Source: Lumbricus terrestris (Eukaryota > Annelida > Clitellata > Crassiclitellata > Lumbricidae). Taken from it: a DNA stretch of 64,000 nt. Under the pieces are notes generated by a model. That model made no database searches, had not been told where the DNA came from, and saw only the letters and a program-made list of their open reading frames with translations. Position numbers and translations under genes: made by a program. Positions 20,530 to 31,899 of this stretch are shown here, one piece after another (position 1 is the first letter of the stretch; the number at the start of each line of letters is the position of its first letter). The stretch lies in the NCBI GenBank assembly GCA_949752735.1, contig OX457053.1, positions 8,999,991-9,063,990 of the forward strand, given 5' to 3'.

Positions 20530-22476
20530 AATCATACATACACACATAAACACACACACAGATATAGCCTACAGACGATGTGCATCGTTGAAATACTCTA
20601 ATCACAGCAAGAGTATGAGCAATCGATCATTTCATATTTACCAAAAATATATATACCATAAAAGGTCGTCAGATGTGAGATCCTTCAGCTGATGAATCGT
20701 TATAGGATAGAAAGGCAAACAAAACGCCACCTTTCGAATGGCATAGGTACTAAATTTAAGCAAACAAACGCCGCCTTCCGAATGGCATAGGTACTAGGTA
20801 GACTACTAAAATTAAGCTACCTACCTAAATCAACACATCGTATAAATATAGGCCTACGTTCGAATCAAAGCTGATGTACAAATCGAAATGCTGAGCAGTC
20901 AACTACCAATCGTAGCCACCGTGGTAATCGTCGTTATCTGCAAAGTTCTACAAGGCGCTCAGTCAAAACAAAATTAATAGGCAGGTAGGCTACAGTGTGA
21001 GAATTGTGTAAAAACTAACTGGGGTTGGATTGTGATCCACTTGGAGGTGGGGTGTGAAAAACAGACTTTAGCCTACTATGAGGCTCTAAGAAAGAATGGG
21101 GTTTGAAACCTTCCAACTCGCCCAAGCAATTATACCCCTGGGCAGGTAGCCTAGCGTCTTAAAAGCTGAATGTAGGCTAATTGTAGTCAAAAACGTCATT
21201 GTAAACCGCAGACGTGGGCCTAATCGTGTAAAGTGGTGAATCTATAATTTCCCATAAATATAGTCTCAAACTTGTAAATCGTAATTTTAATGCGCGGGCG
21301 CCACTTTATTTGTTCTGACAACAGCATAGGCCTATTAGGCCTGCTGATGTGAGGTTGGCCTAGGAGGCTAGGCCTACAACTTGTGGTGAAATATATGCCA
21401 AGTCCTGATAAAAAAGGTTCCTGTTGCATATGTTGTCTGCATGCAGTTAAATAAGTCAGTAACATGCTTTTAAAAACACAGCACATATTATAACCCAGGG
21501 CATGGGGACCTGGGCCTGTTATGATGAAGGAAGTCAGATTAAACTGTTTTTCAAAGGCCTAACAAGTTCAAAGCTTGCTAATATTGCGCAGAGTCCATAT
21601 AATGTTCGGTCACCCTACTAAGTTGCTTCATTACTGCTCGTGTCATGTGCATTGTGTCATTTGTGTGACCCGCATCATAGGATCTGCTGGATCTGCATTC
21701 TAGGGTAATACATGTTTGCGCATTTACGAAATTAAATACCTCGTGGAACAATTACAGTTAAACTCTCAAATTGACATATAGCGCAGTAGGCATAGTCTTT
21801 GTCTAGGGCCTCTAGACTATTAGCCTATTACATCTGTCGATCCTGTTTTAGTGCCACGATTCTCCCTCTATCTTCTCATGCACTCACTCGCATCCGGCTT
21901 CATATTCGACGATTAAGTTTATTCGCTATACCCCTTCCCATTAAAGGCCTAAACAACGATGACTTCGCTTTTCTTCTGCTAAGCAATGGTAGGCCTACTT
22001 TTAATACTTTGAGTGCGGGTCCATTCCTAACCTTTACTGCAAATTTCAAATGAGTAGACCCAATCTATCGTTTCTAGTGTTTTAAATTATTGGTCCTATG
22101 TAGCTAGCCTATAGCTATTATTTTTGAACAATAGGCCTACGACTTCTATTTGAGCAACAATTTTTTCATCAATCCAAATTACATTTAAACAGCAACTATA
22201 GGCCTGGACCTATTTTTCACCAAGCCCCAAAAATTTCAAGAATATTCTTTTCTTCGATCCCACATCTTATTTAAGTATAGCCTAAATAATTTTCATCAAT
22301 CCGACTTCTATATTAGCCAGGGTTTCTTTTTGTCAATCGAACTTGTGCGCTAATGACACTAAACTCCAAACATTGGCGAATAATTTAGAACGCCAAAGCC
22401 AGAGATTACTGACTATAATTATGGCCTGGAAATGCAGGGCCGCATTAAAGCCAGTGCGGGCCCGGGTGCTGTAATA
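20530..22476. other. No gene recognised; TAGGCCTA-rich
   Basis: About 1.9 kb with no convincing coding frame. The octamer TAGGCCTA or a close variant occurs repeatedly (for example near 20853, 21329, 21372, 21989, 22132). A 45-bp duplication (GGCAAACAAAACGCC.../AGCAAACAAACGCC... plus TTCCGAATGGCATAGGTACTA) lies at 20713-20800. Confidence 0.5.
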
Positions 22477-22484
22477 CTACCCAT

Positions 22485-22648
22485 CAAGGGCGGATACAGA
22501 AATTTTCGAAGGGGCCAAAGTCCTACGGAAATACTCATGGGGGGGGGGGAGGGCCACGTCTACTTTCCGAGCAAAATAGCTGGTCAAAAATAAAGAGATC
22601 TCTAAATGGGGGCCATGGCCGGATTGGCCCCCCCTGGATCCGCCACTG
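22485..22648. mobile_element. hAT-like element, imperfect TSD
   Basis: Left end CAAGGGCGGATACAG and right end CTGGATCCGCCACTG are inverted TIRs. The flanks CTACCCAT and CCCCCCAT match at 6 of 8. 164 bp, with GGGGGGGG and GGCCCCCCC runs inside. Confidence 0.65.
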
Positions 22649-22659
22649 CCCCCCATGCC

Positions 22660-23285
22660 CATCTGACAAACCACCTGTCTATACGACGCACATTTATAAA
22701 AGACATACAGGCCTAACTGCTGCGGTCCCTCAGAAATACGGGGCACGAGCCGCAGCACCCTTAGCATCCACCTCAATGCGGACCTTGTGCTGAATTCTTC
22801 AAGGATGCTCTCTCTAGATAACCATAGGCCTACCCGTGCAGGTTACGTACAGCAGAAAAATAGCGCAGATCACCTTTCACGCAGCGATGCTACCAATCCT
22901 GTATATCCAATGTCATAAAAAGAAGATTAGGCTACACCAGCCGCACAACGAGTTTCCGACACTGATGCTTAAACACCCTGCGTGACATTATCACAACAGA
23001 TGGGTCTTGTTAGGGTTAGGCTAACCTACTTTGACGCGTATTAGCCAAGGTTTGGGTGTGGTGCTGGGCTACACGATATCATTTCTAACCATCTCTCAGA
23101 TCAGTCAAATTTCACACAGACGGTAGAAACTCCGCCACTGATCGCACTTTGGATGTGCCAGTGCCAGTGCCATGTCTGGATAAAGGAGGAGGGTGGCACT
23201 AATCATCCTTGGCATGTCACAGTGTTGTCAAACAACAACTGTCGGACGACGATATTGGTAAAAGTTCCTCTTTTGACTCGCAGAG
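22660..23285. other. No gene recognised
   Basis: Mixed-composition sequence with no coherent reading frame or repeat structure. Confidence 0.5.
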
Positions 23286-23290
23286 GCATT

Positions 23291-23515
23291 GTGGGGCACG
23301 GCAGTGTAGTGGGCATGTTTTTGCCTTGCAGTCGGAGGATTGCACGTTCGAATCCATCTTAAGCCGCCTCGTATAGGGACCTCGAGCAAGTCCTTCATTT
23401 GCAATTGCTCATGGGCTTCGGCGTGAAACTCCGATGCTGTGTCCTCGCTGTAGTCGGGAGCGCTTCTGAGCAGTATCTTGAAGAGGCGCTATAACAAGTG
23501 CACATACACACATAA
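23291..23515 (+). repeat. tRNA-derived SINE (family 2)
   Basis: GGGGCACGGCAGTGTAGTGGG (A box region), CACGTTCGAATCCATC (B box), the body CAAGTCCTTCATTTGCAATTGCTC and the tail GGGAGCGCTTCTGAGCAG...GGCGCTATAACAAGTGCACAT. A complete copy with moderate divergence. Confidence 0.88.
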
Positions 23516-23869
23516 AATAGCATAAGTTCCAGCACCGATTCAGCTCTCTCAATTAACTAGCTAAACCATACGTCTCTATTTCAAACTCTTTTTCCGAGTC
23601 ACAACAAAGACTTCCAGTAGTAGCATAATACAAAAAACTTTCATTTGTTGTCTGTTGGGCATAGATTCCATTCAGTTTCGTCCTTATTAGGTTAGATCTA
23701 ATAAAAAAATATGCCTGTTCCATATATTCACTCCCAGTATATAAAAAACATGTATATATCATATGTATGCAATGCATGTACATGTATAATTTGTATAAAC
23801 ATAAAGTACGTACATTTATGAATACATGTATATAAGACTACACGTGTATGTATGCAAGTATGCAATTTC

Positions 23870-26800
23870 AATTCCAATTTCCAATTTCAATTTGTCGTTA
23901 CTCTTCTACAAAACAATGAAATAGTCTAGAGACTAACAGAGTTCTGCACAGTAACGTAACTGTTGCCATAAACTGTTTTCTCTCTTTCAGTTTAGTCTAT
24001 ATTTTTTGTTATCTTATAATCTCACCTCTGCGTTTCCTCTTTTTCTCTCACCTGTATCTTAACTTCTCAGTTTTAAACTTCCATGTTTGTTGTTTTTTTA
24101 AAATGTTTTTTTTTTATAACTTTTTGGCTTACTTAGATTTTCTCTGTTGACTTTTGTATCTTTATCAATTAATTATTTTGTAATTATTTTCAGTTTTAGC
24201 ATGATGTTTTTATCCCTGCGGATGACTTAAACATTTGCATGTACTATATGTGACCTAAATAATGTTATACATTCACTCAAGATGTCATTGATAAGTAATT
24301 GAACAATTTAAGTACAGTTCTAAGCTGTTGTTATTCGTTGATTTTAGCTTATTAATCTCTGACTTTGGTGCCTTAATGATGATTGATGATTGGACTCAAA
24401 TGCACCTATGCAAAGTAATTAACTTGATGTGTGTAAATTGATGAATTGTTATATATTCAGTTTAATTATTTTTCCACTTTTTTGCTGACTGCATATTCAT
24501 ATGGTGGCATTGGGCATTTGGACCTTTATTATACCACACTTTTATTTGTCATGTCTACTGCTCCGCTCCTCTTAGCCTAATCTCAGTTTTAAATTACATT
24601 TTAAAATTTTACCTGTTTATACTTAAATGTACTTCTGTAAATAGGTTATTTTTGTTGTACGCCTCTCTGCCAGCTTGCTGAGAGACATACACTTCGGTGT
24701 ATTTAACCCTAGCTTAAGCGAAAACACTGAGCATGAACTTGTCCTTTCAATTGACAGTTGTGATTCTATATCTGAACACCCTACCTCCATTATTTCTAAT
24801 ACCCTGAAGCAATCTTCCACAAATGAATACTCTATTACAGCTAATCTATTCCCTTTTTCCCAAGCACAAATTGGGTCCAGTGAGGATATACTAAAAACCT
24901 CTACTGATGGTTATGTAGGATTTCAAAGAGACCTAGGAGACTTAACCTTAGAGGTATTAACAGAGGAGAATGATAATCGAACTCTATTAAACAACCCTGA
25001 TCTAGATCCTGATAGCAACTATTTTAATGATTTGCAATGTGACAGTACATATTCGTCTATTCAATCCCTCAGATCAAAGCTAGCCTCCTCTCCATGTTCT
25101 CTCTCATTTTTGCATGTAAATGCAAGAAGCATTTTACCCAAAATTAACGAAATCAAAGATCTGCTGAACTCTTTACCTGTATCTATACTTGCATTAACAG
25201 AAACCTGGTTGAACGAATCCAATACTGATCTAATAAAAGTGCCTGGTTATCAATTTGTTCATCGTTCCAGAGGATCTGGAAAGGGCGGAGGAGGAGTGGG
25301 ATTCTTGATTAGAGAAGAAATCTCGTACCAAATCCTAGACTCGATAGGATCCGATTCCTCTCCTTTTCAATTTTTTGAAGGTCTTTTTATTCGCCTAGCA
25401 CATAAAACTGGGGCAACCACAGTTGGAGTTATATATCGGCCACCTGGGCTTAAACTAGAAGATTTCTCTGAAGAAATTAACAACATTTTAGATCATATGC
25501 TAAAAAAATCAAAAGACATAGTAATTTTAGGTGATTTTAACATGGATCTCTTGAAAATTAATAGCCACAAAGCCACTGCTGATCTCTACCATTGCCTAAC
25601 CGCCCATCATCTATTGCCTCTCATAACCAGACCTACCAGGATCACTGACCATACATCTACATTACTAGATAACATATTCACTAACATTTGGACCAAACTT
25701 ATTTATTCTTCTATTCTCATCGAAGACATCTCTGATCATTTACCAATCATAGCATGGTTTGATTTTAGTCCTATTAAACCTCCTAACAAGCCTCAAACAC
25801 TGACATTTAACCTAGTATCTGATGACCATAAAGCCAAATTTTTGCAATCCTTAGACTCTACGGACTGGTCTGATATCCGTGAAGCTTGTACGGAACTAGA
25901 CACTGATAAGGCCTATGACCTATTTCTTAGCAATTATAAGAAGCTTTACGATGATTCTTTTCCAATTTCCACTAGGACTTATGCTCGCAACTCTATCCCA
26001 AAAAAGCCCTGGATGACTCGGGCACTGGTAAAATCTAGTAATAAGAAAGCGAAACTATATAAAAAATTCATAAAAAATCCAAATGAGGCCAACAAAAGGA
26101 AATTCATCCTATACAGAAACAAATTTAAGAAAGTTAAATTGCAAGCCGAAAAAGATTTTTATGCATCCGAATTTTTAATCCATAGTAATAACCTTAAAAA
26201 AACCTGGGGTCTTCTGAGGAGTATACTGGATAGAGATACTAACAAAGAAACTGTAATTACTGCATTGAATGTAAATGGTGAACAAATTACTGACCCTCAG
26301 ACTATAGCAACTAAATTCAATAATTTCTTCACAGGCATTGCACAATCTCTTGTTAATAAAATACCTGCTGCAACTAACTCTTTTTTCTCCTACTTATCCC
26401 AACCCCTTCCACATTCTATAGCATTAATTCCTTCTACACCTTGTGAAATAATGAACCTTGCGCATACCATTCGCACTACGCATAGTAAAGGAGTCGATGG
26501 AATTGACCCTGCCATAGCCCTATTAACACTGCCTAAAATTGCAATTCCGCTATCAGAGATTGTCAACTGCTCATTTACCACTGGAGTATTCCCCTCTGCA
26601 TTGAAAACTGCCAAGGTCATACCCATTCATAAAAAGGGCCCGAGGGACAATGTTTCTAACTACAGACCGATTTCTGTACTCCCATTCTTTGCCAAAATAT
26701 TTGAAAAATTAATGTATGCACGTTTAGATAGTTTTCTATCAAAAGAGAAAGTACTATTTCAGTCTCAGCATGGATTCCAACAGGGTCATTCTACCTACAT

Positions 26801-28326
26801 GCCCCTTCTAAGCATACAAGACAAAATCTCTAATGCAATTGAAAATAACGAATACTCCCTTGGTATCTTCCTTGATGTAGCTAAAGCCTTTGATTCTGTA
26901 AATCATCATATTTTGATCAAAAAACTTTATAACTATGGAATTAGAGGGACACAATTACAATGGTTTGTTAGCTATCTTGAAAATCGTTTTCAACTGGTTT
27001 CTGTTAACAATTGCACTTCTGATCTACAACTCATTTCTCACGGTGTCCCTCAAGGATCTAATCTTGGACCTCTTTTATTTTTAATCTATATTAATGATTT
27101 ACCTAATGTATCGCCTTCTATGTATTTTGTACTATTTGCTGATGATTCCAACTTATTTCATTCTGATAAATCTATTGATACCCTATTCGACACTGTTAAT
27201 TCTGAGCTTCACCGAGTCGTTGATTGGTTTCGATCAAATAAACTTACTCTAAATTTGGATAAAACCAACTACATCCTCTTCAGATCCCATAAGAAAAAAT
27301 ATCCCAATGAACTTCCTATTCTACTTATTGAAGGGACTCCTATCACCCAAGTAACATCCACAAAATTTTTGGGCGTATACATTGACCAGCATCTAAATTG
27401 GAAGGAACACATCAATAATATCTCTAGCAAAATTGCTAAGACTGTTGGTGTGCTATTTCGCTCATCTAAACTGATTCCTGTCTCTATCCGGTCTATGCTA
27501 TACTATTCTCTTATTTATCCTTATTTAACCTACTGTAATTTAATTTGGACGTCTACTTACAAATCTAATTTTATCAGACTAGTCACCCTTCAAAAATATG
27601 CAATCCGTTTTATAGCTAATATTCCTCGCCGAGCCCACACCGCTCTGTATTTCAAGGAATTTGGATTATTAAAGATCGATCAAATTAGGCACTTGCAAAT
27701 AGGAGAGTTTATGTACCGTTATAACCATGGCCTATTACCACTTGTATTTAATGATTTCTTTAACCTTACCTCTGATCGCCACTCTTATTCAACTAGAAAA
27801 TTAACTGTTTATGACCTTCCCTACGCACATAATAATACTCGTCGATTCTCTATACAATATACTGGCTCCCAATGTTGGAACTCTCTCCCTACACATCTTC
27901 ATTCCCTACCTAACACAAGATTATTTAAGCATAAACTTCGCCTTTATCTACTTAAAACACTTCCTGATATGTAATGGTTAAGGTTTCTGCTCAGTGGTTT
28001 CGCCAAGCCCTTAGTTAAGTCTTTAGTTAAGTCATTAGTTAAGAGTTGTTTTTCTCGTTATATACAGAAATGTCGATTGCTTAATTTGTTTTTCTCTCTT
28101 CCTCATCATTTTTTTTATTCCTGCAATTGAATGTTCTGTCATGTTTTTTCTTTTATATTTTACATGAATTATGGGTGGCCCTATTAGCGGGATTTTACAT
28201 CCCTTCTGGGTCTCCCCCTCTTCACCAAATTCATGTTAATGTATTATTCACTGCCATAATTGTATCATGTTTGTGTCTTGTTTTGGTTGAGGAAAAAAAA
28301 AAATTAAAAAAAAAAAAAAAAAAAAA
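23870..28326 (+). mobile_element. Near-complete LINE (non-LTR retrotransposon)
   Basis: The element consists of ~770 bp of T-rich 5' sequence, an intact endonuclease/RT frame (24645-27974), a ~310 bp 3' UTR and a terminal poly-A (about 28290-28326) joined directly to a (GTAT)n repeat. The 5' boundary is approximate; the upstream flank is also ATGT-rich, compatible with insertion into that microsatellite. No ORF1 is visible. The unbroken frame suggests a young copy. Confidence 0.85.
24645..27974 (+). CDS. LINE ORF2: APE-type endonuclease + reverse transcriptase
   Basis: The frame opens after TAG at 24642 and runs to TAA at 27972-27974. Numbering from the TTG at 24675 gives 1099 residues. Endonuclease motifs: LHVNARS (about 146), LTETW (about 174-178), LGDFNMD (about 285-291), SDHLPI (about 353). 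RT motifs: IPIHKKG and NYRPISVLP (about 650-665), FLDVAKAFDSVNH (about 732), HGVPQGSNLGPLLF, FADDS (about 821-825), then a C-terminal region ending WNSLP...FKHKLRLYLLK. This domain order fits the CR1/L2/Jockey group; the exact clade is not fixed. No in-frame ATG precedes the endonuclease domain, so the start is unclear: non-AUG, spliced, or coupled to an upstream frame. Confidence 0.88.
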   Translation, partial: VIFVVRLSASLLRDIHFGVFNPSLSENTEHELVLSIDSCDSISEHPTSIISNTLKQSSTNEYSITANLFPFSQAQIGSSEDILKTSTDGYVGFQRDLGDLTLEVLTEENDNRTLLNNPDLDPDSNYFNDLQCDSTYSSIQSLRSKLASSPCSLSFLHVNARSILPKINEIKDLLNSLPVSILALTETWLNESNTDLIKVPGYQFVHRSRGSGKGGGGVGFLIREEISYQILDSIGSDSSPFQFFEGLFIRLAHKTGATTVGVIYRPPGLKLEDFSEEINNILDHMLKKSKDIVILGDFNMDLLKINSHKATADLYHCLTAHHLLPLITRPTRITDHTSTLLDNIFTNIWTKLIYSSILIEDISDHLPIIAWFDFSPIKPPNKPQTLTFNLVSDDHKAKFLQSLDSTDWSDIREACTELDTDKAYDLFLSNYKKLYDDSFPISTRTYARNSIPKKPWMTRALVKSSNKKAKLYKKFIKNPNEANKRKFILYRNKFKKVKLQAEKDFYASEFLIHSNNLKKTWGLLRSILDRDTNKETVITALNVNGEQITDPQTIATKFNNFFTGIAQSLVNKIPAATNSFFSYLSQPLPHSIALIPSTPCEIMNLAHTIRTTHSKGVDGIDPAIALLTLPKIAIPLSEIVNCSFTTGVFPSALKTAKVIPIHKKGPRDNVSNYRPISVLPFFAKIFEKLMYARLDSFLSKEKVLFQSQHGFQQGHSTYMPLLSIQDKISNAIENNEYSLGIFLDVAKAFDSVNHHILIKKLYNYGIRGTQLQWFVSYLENRFQLVSVNNCTSDLQLISHGVPQGSNLGPLLFLIYINDLPNVSPSMYFVLFADDSNLFHSDKSIDTLFDTVNSELHRVVDWFRSNKLTLNLDKTNYILFRSHKKKYPNELPILLIEGTPITQVTSTKFLGVYIDQHLNWKEHINNISSKIAKTVGVLFRSSKLIPVSIRSMLYYSLIYPYLTYCNLIWTSTYKSNFIRLVTLQKYAIRFIANIPRRAHTALYFKEFGLLKIDQIRHLQIGEFMYRYNHGLLPLVFNDFFNLTSDRHSYSTRKLTVYDLPYAHNNTRRFSIQYTGSQCWNSLPTHLHSLPNTRLFKHKLRLYLLKTLPDM

Positions 28327-28440
28327 GTATGTATGTATGTATGTATGTATGTATGTGTATGCATGCATGCATGCATGCAGGCAGGCAGGCAGGTACGTAC
28401 GCACGCACGCACGTACGTACGTACGTATGTATGTACATGT
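28327..28440. repeat. (GTAT)n / (GCAT)n / (GTAC)n microsatellite
   Basis: Begins immediately after the LINE poly-A and shifts from GTAT through GCAT and GGCA to CGTA/CGCA units. Confidence 0.9.
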
Positions 28441-28442
28441 TG

Positions 28443-28607
28443 CTGTTTAACGATACTGTTTCATATCTAAGATGAGTAGTGTCGCCCTCCTCCTTAGTCC
28501 AGGCTTGGGACGGGCATTACCACAGAACTAGAAGTGACGGAGTTGCATGTGTCTATGTGTTGTTACATGTTTAACGACACTGCCATATCGAAGATGATTA
28601 GTGTCGC
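28443..28607. repeat. Direct repeat pair with hairpin potential
   Basis: Two copies (28443-28484 and 28564-28607) of TGTTTAACGA(T/C)ACTG...ATAT(C)...AAGATGA-TAGTGTCGCC. In the second copy CGACACT pairs with AGTGTCG. Probably part of a SINE-like body together with the following element. Confidence 0.55.
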
Positions 28608-28654
28608 CACGCCATTTAGGTCCACGTGGACGGACCGTGCTAGCCCAAGATTTG

Positions 28655-28853
28655 AATCTCTGAAATAGCCACCTTCGGGATTCGAACCGCGGCCCGCGCG
28701 CTCTCTTTCACAGAGTGAATTGCGTACAGACGCGCGGCCTTCGACCTTACCGGTGCAGCCAAGCGAGCCAGTCGCATGTGGTTGAGCTGGGAGCGCCTCT
28801 GAGTAGTTTCTTGAAGGGGCGCTATATAAATGCTATGAATGAATGAATGAATG
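28655..28853. repeat. tRNA-like SINE segment joined to LINE-type tail
   Basis: At 28675-28760 the minus strand has a B-box-like GGTTCGAATCCCG and an A-box-like region. At 28790-28853 the plus strand has GGGAGCGCCTCTGAGTAG...GGGGCGCTATATAAATG followed by (GAAT)n. The two parts point in opposite directions, so this is a composite of two insertions. Confidence 0.6.
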
Positions 28854-29119
28854 ACTGTGTATGTTTGAGAACACTTTATATAGTGCAACTTGGCTACGTC
28901 ACAAAATCGCCGATCGAACAATCGAAACGCAATCAATGGTTATTTCCGATGTTCAATTGGACGAGTCCAAGGTCTCTGCGGGGAGGGGGGATAGGCAAGA
29001 GTTGGACGATGGCCAGGAAATGCGATGACCAGGTAAACTTTGGACAGGAAATGAACTTGTCCGTCGTTCATCGTTCATGGCCGAAAGAAACGAACCTCAG
29101 GTTGACAAGGCAACGGTTG

Positions 29120-29120
29120 C

Positions 29121-29214
<94 letters not shown>
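29120..29214. repeat. (AT)n microsatellite
   Basis: About 46 uninterrupted TA units. Confidence 0.95.
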
Positions 29215-29217
<3 letters not shown>

Positions 29218-29325
29218 CTAATGTCCAACTGCTGACCGTCAACTGGCCAATGATCCGCTTTCCACAATGAACGCGCACACCTACATGTACGTATATATGA
29301 AAAGCGATGTATATTATATAATAAA

Positions 29326-29680
29326 ACTAGCTGAATTACCCGGCGTTGCCCGGGAAATTTGGTCCACAGCCACGCTGACCCCGCTCCCACTTAGCCTTTC
29401 TCACCCCACCTTCTTCCATCGGCCCCAACCCGGTCCCAGCCTGGGGTGCCTGGCGTTGTCGGTGAAATGTAGATTTATCGCCCCAAACCAGCTCTCATTG
29501 CAACCGCCCCTGCGGGGCGGGTTCGTCACCCTCCGTGGTGGCCAGCATTTGCCCTGTGAATTTATGTTCTTTTGCCTGAACCCGTCCGCCCTAAATAGCC
29601 TACCGGTAATGTCCAGATGGCCTGTATACGTACGACGACACAATAATATATTAATTACCGGTATCCATTGTCATTGTCTT
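29326..29680. repeat. Dispersed repeat starting ACTAGCTG...ACCCGGCGTTGCCC
   Basis: Starts ACTAGCTGAATTACCCGGCG, the same motif as at 30512 and 48514. It continues with C-rich sequence including CCCCTGCGGGGCGGG. I do not assign a class. Confidence 0.6.
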
Positions 29681-30054
29681 GCGATCAACCGTTCATAATT
29701 ATTATCAGTGTTTTTAGTAGGCCCCTATAATTTAGCGAAAGCGCGCGCTATAAAATCGGCCGCCTAACGTGAGGTAAAGAAGTGATGACGTCATAAATCT
29801 ATGGGTTCTTTGAAAACGATCCGGCGACCAATCTTAAATACTGCATTATATTAGCTTTCGTCGGATTATTGAAGATTAAATGTTTCAAATTCGGCAAAGG
29901 TAAGATTTTTGGATCGCGAAACCCCCTATGTTTGTTAATAGGTCCTAAGAAGTGTTTTTGTAAATATTGGGGAAAATCGGTCGGGTGGATAAGAAGAAAA
30001 TTGTCCACAAACAATGTAAAAGTTTCGCTTTTATAGTTTTAGATTATATATATT

Positions 30055-30258
30055 GTGGGGCGCGGTGGTGTAGTGGTGGCGTCGTTGCCTTGAAACCGGA
30101 AGGTTCGGGGTTCGAATCCACCTCGCCGCGTAAGGACCTTGGGCAAGTCCTTCACTCACAATTGCTCAGCGCTTCGGCGTGAAACTCCGATGCAGTGTCC
30201 GCTCTGCATTCGGGAGCGCCTCTGAGTAGTGCGCTTGAAGGGGCGCTATAACAAGTGC

Positions 30259-30291
<33 letters not shown>

Positions 30292-30295
30292 CACA
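30055..30295 (+). repeat. tRNA-derived SINE (family 2), near consensus
   Basis: Head GGGGCGCGGTGGTGTAGTGG, B box GGGGTTCGAATCCACC, body CAAGTCCTTCACTCACAATT, block GTGAAACTCCGATGCAGTG, tail GGGAGCGCCTCTGAGTAG then GGGGCGCTATAACAAGTGC, ending in (ACAT)n. The best-preserved copy in the window and a useful reference for the family. Confidence 0.92.
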
Positions 30296-30511
30296 TACAT
30301 ATGCCATACAAACTCTCCAGCAGAGGTCGCGTCAGGGTCACGCATGGTAGTTTTTCAGCAGGTCGAAAAATTAAATGCAAAACAGATATTAAAAATTGCA
30401 AAGAATGTTTGGCAGATCAAGAGTAAAATAAGCAGTAGCCTATAATGTCAAATGACCTGCCACAAAGCAGGCTGGTAGGCCCGCCACTGCAGGATATACA
30501 TGTATATAATT

Positions 30512-30610
30512 ATTAGCTAGCTGGGGGTACCCGGCGTTGCCCTGAAAATTTAGGATTCCACCCGCTCCGGTCACAACCCCACCACACCACACCCACCAAA
30601 CCTCCCTCAG
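30512..30610 (+). repeat. Dispersed repeat ACCCGGCGTTGCCC, short copy
   Basis: AGCTAGCTGGGGGTACCCGG, CGTTGCCCTGAAAATTTAGG and a C-rich continuation; matches the start of the copy at 48512. Confidence 0.65.
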
Positions 30611-30671
30611 ATGAGTCGGGGCTAGAGTTCCTAAAGAGGTGAGACTTCAGTCTCGAATGGAGAGCACGAGG

Positions 30672-30885
30672 AAGTTAATATAGAGTAGCCTGAGGAAGGT
30701 GATGGTTGGGGGGAGCCTGAAGGTGATGGCGGGGAGCCTGAAGAAGGTGGCGGGGAGCCTGAAGGTGATGGTGGGGAAGAACGAGGAAGGAGATGGTGGA
30801 AGAGCATGAAGAAGGTGATGGTGGGGGAGCCCGAGGAAGGTGGTGGGGAGCCTGGAGGTGATGGTGGGGAAGAATTAGGTAGGAG
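30672..30885. repeat. G-rich minisatellite (GAAGGTGATGGTGGGGAGCC)
   Basis: About ten diverged ~20-bp units. Read on the minus strand they give a Ser/Pro repeat frame, which I regard as a by-product. Confidence 0.8.
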
Positions 30886-31074
30886 ATCTTTGTTTATTCG
30901 AACCTGATAGGAACCATGCAACAATTTCTTTAAGTGTTTCAAGATAGAAAAAGGGCAGAGTCACGATTCCTCGGTCTCTGTTGATGCGACCTGAATTGGG
31001 TTCCCTGTGCCATAAGTCGCCAATACATCGCCCCTTCCACCATTTTCTGTTCCGACATTGAGGCCGTCCTATTC

Positions 31075-31145
31075 ATACGAGTCGGGAGGGTTCCTAAGTA
31101 GATAGACAATAACGGGCGCTATACAAATTCTAATATTCAATGAAT
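31075..31145 (+). repeat. LINE/SINE tail fragment
   Basis: GAGTCGGGAGGGTTCCTAAG...GGGCGCTATACAAATTC, a diverged form of the common tail. Confidence 0.55.
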
Positions 31146-31429
31146 TACCGAATATAATACAGACCTGTAGTTACTTAGCTGCACGCAACTTCTGTTCCTA
31201 ATGTAGTAGGCTAATGTAGTAATGAAGCAATGAAGTAATGTAGTAATGCCCTAATAGGCCTATAATATTATTCTCCGCGGTCTCTTCACATGCGTCTGAA
31301 AATCAGTCGTAAATCTTTCCCACGACTCGACGCTAAAACATAATTTTTCAGCGACAAAAGTACCAGATAACCCACCGCAGCCCCAGTTGAACCACCGCCT
31401 AAAACGAGGTCACCATCCGACGTACAGTC

Positions 31430-31500
31430 CCTTTAAGCCCGACCAATCGTCTGCTCGACGAGCGAACGGCGCGAAAAACTGGCGAGCGCGAGGAATAGGC
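31430..31500. promoter_or_regulatory. CpG-rich block with CCAAT and E2F-like sites
   Basis: ACCAATCG (31442-31449) and GGCGCGAAAA (31468-31477, a good match to the E2F consensus TTTSGCGC on the other strand) lie in a CpG-rich 70-bp patch. No gene start can be attached to it. Confidence 0.2.
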
Positions 31501-31899
31501 GATAATTGTATCCTGCTGGGCTCGGAGATGTGTCGCAGTAAACAAAGCGAGTCATCGATGTTCCACGGCCCCTCTGTGATTGATGGAAGCGATGGCGCGA
31601 CTCGTCTTCTGCTGTAGTCGGTTAATAATTATTATTTGTCGTCCCGTGCCGCGCCTGGTGTTTCATCTCATGCGCTCATCGACGGTGGTTGCAATCGGTT
31701 CCGTGCAGGGCGAAATTGTTCCGGCTCCGTACATATTTTTGGTACGATGATGTCGCGCGGCAAAATTATTGTCCAGTGTGCAGTTGATGGAATATTGTTT
31801 GGATTGTGCAGCGTGTAGTATGAAGTTTTGAGAAGTTGGCTCATGTCAACAACACATGAGTGAACGAATGAATGAATGATCATTATGTATCATCATGAT

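Noticed and set aside
20145..20692. Several open frames of 100-160 codons on both strands
   Set aside because: They are translations of the (ATAC)n array (YVCM/HTYI repeats), open because the tetranucleotide has no stop in those frames.
30631..30942. Ser/Pro-rich minus-strand frame of 103 codons
   Set aside because: Reads straight through a 20-bp minisatellite and starts and ends in non-coding sequence.
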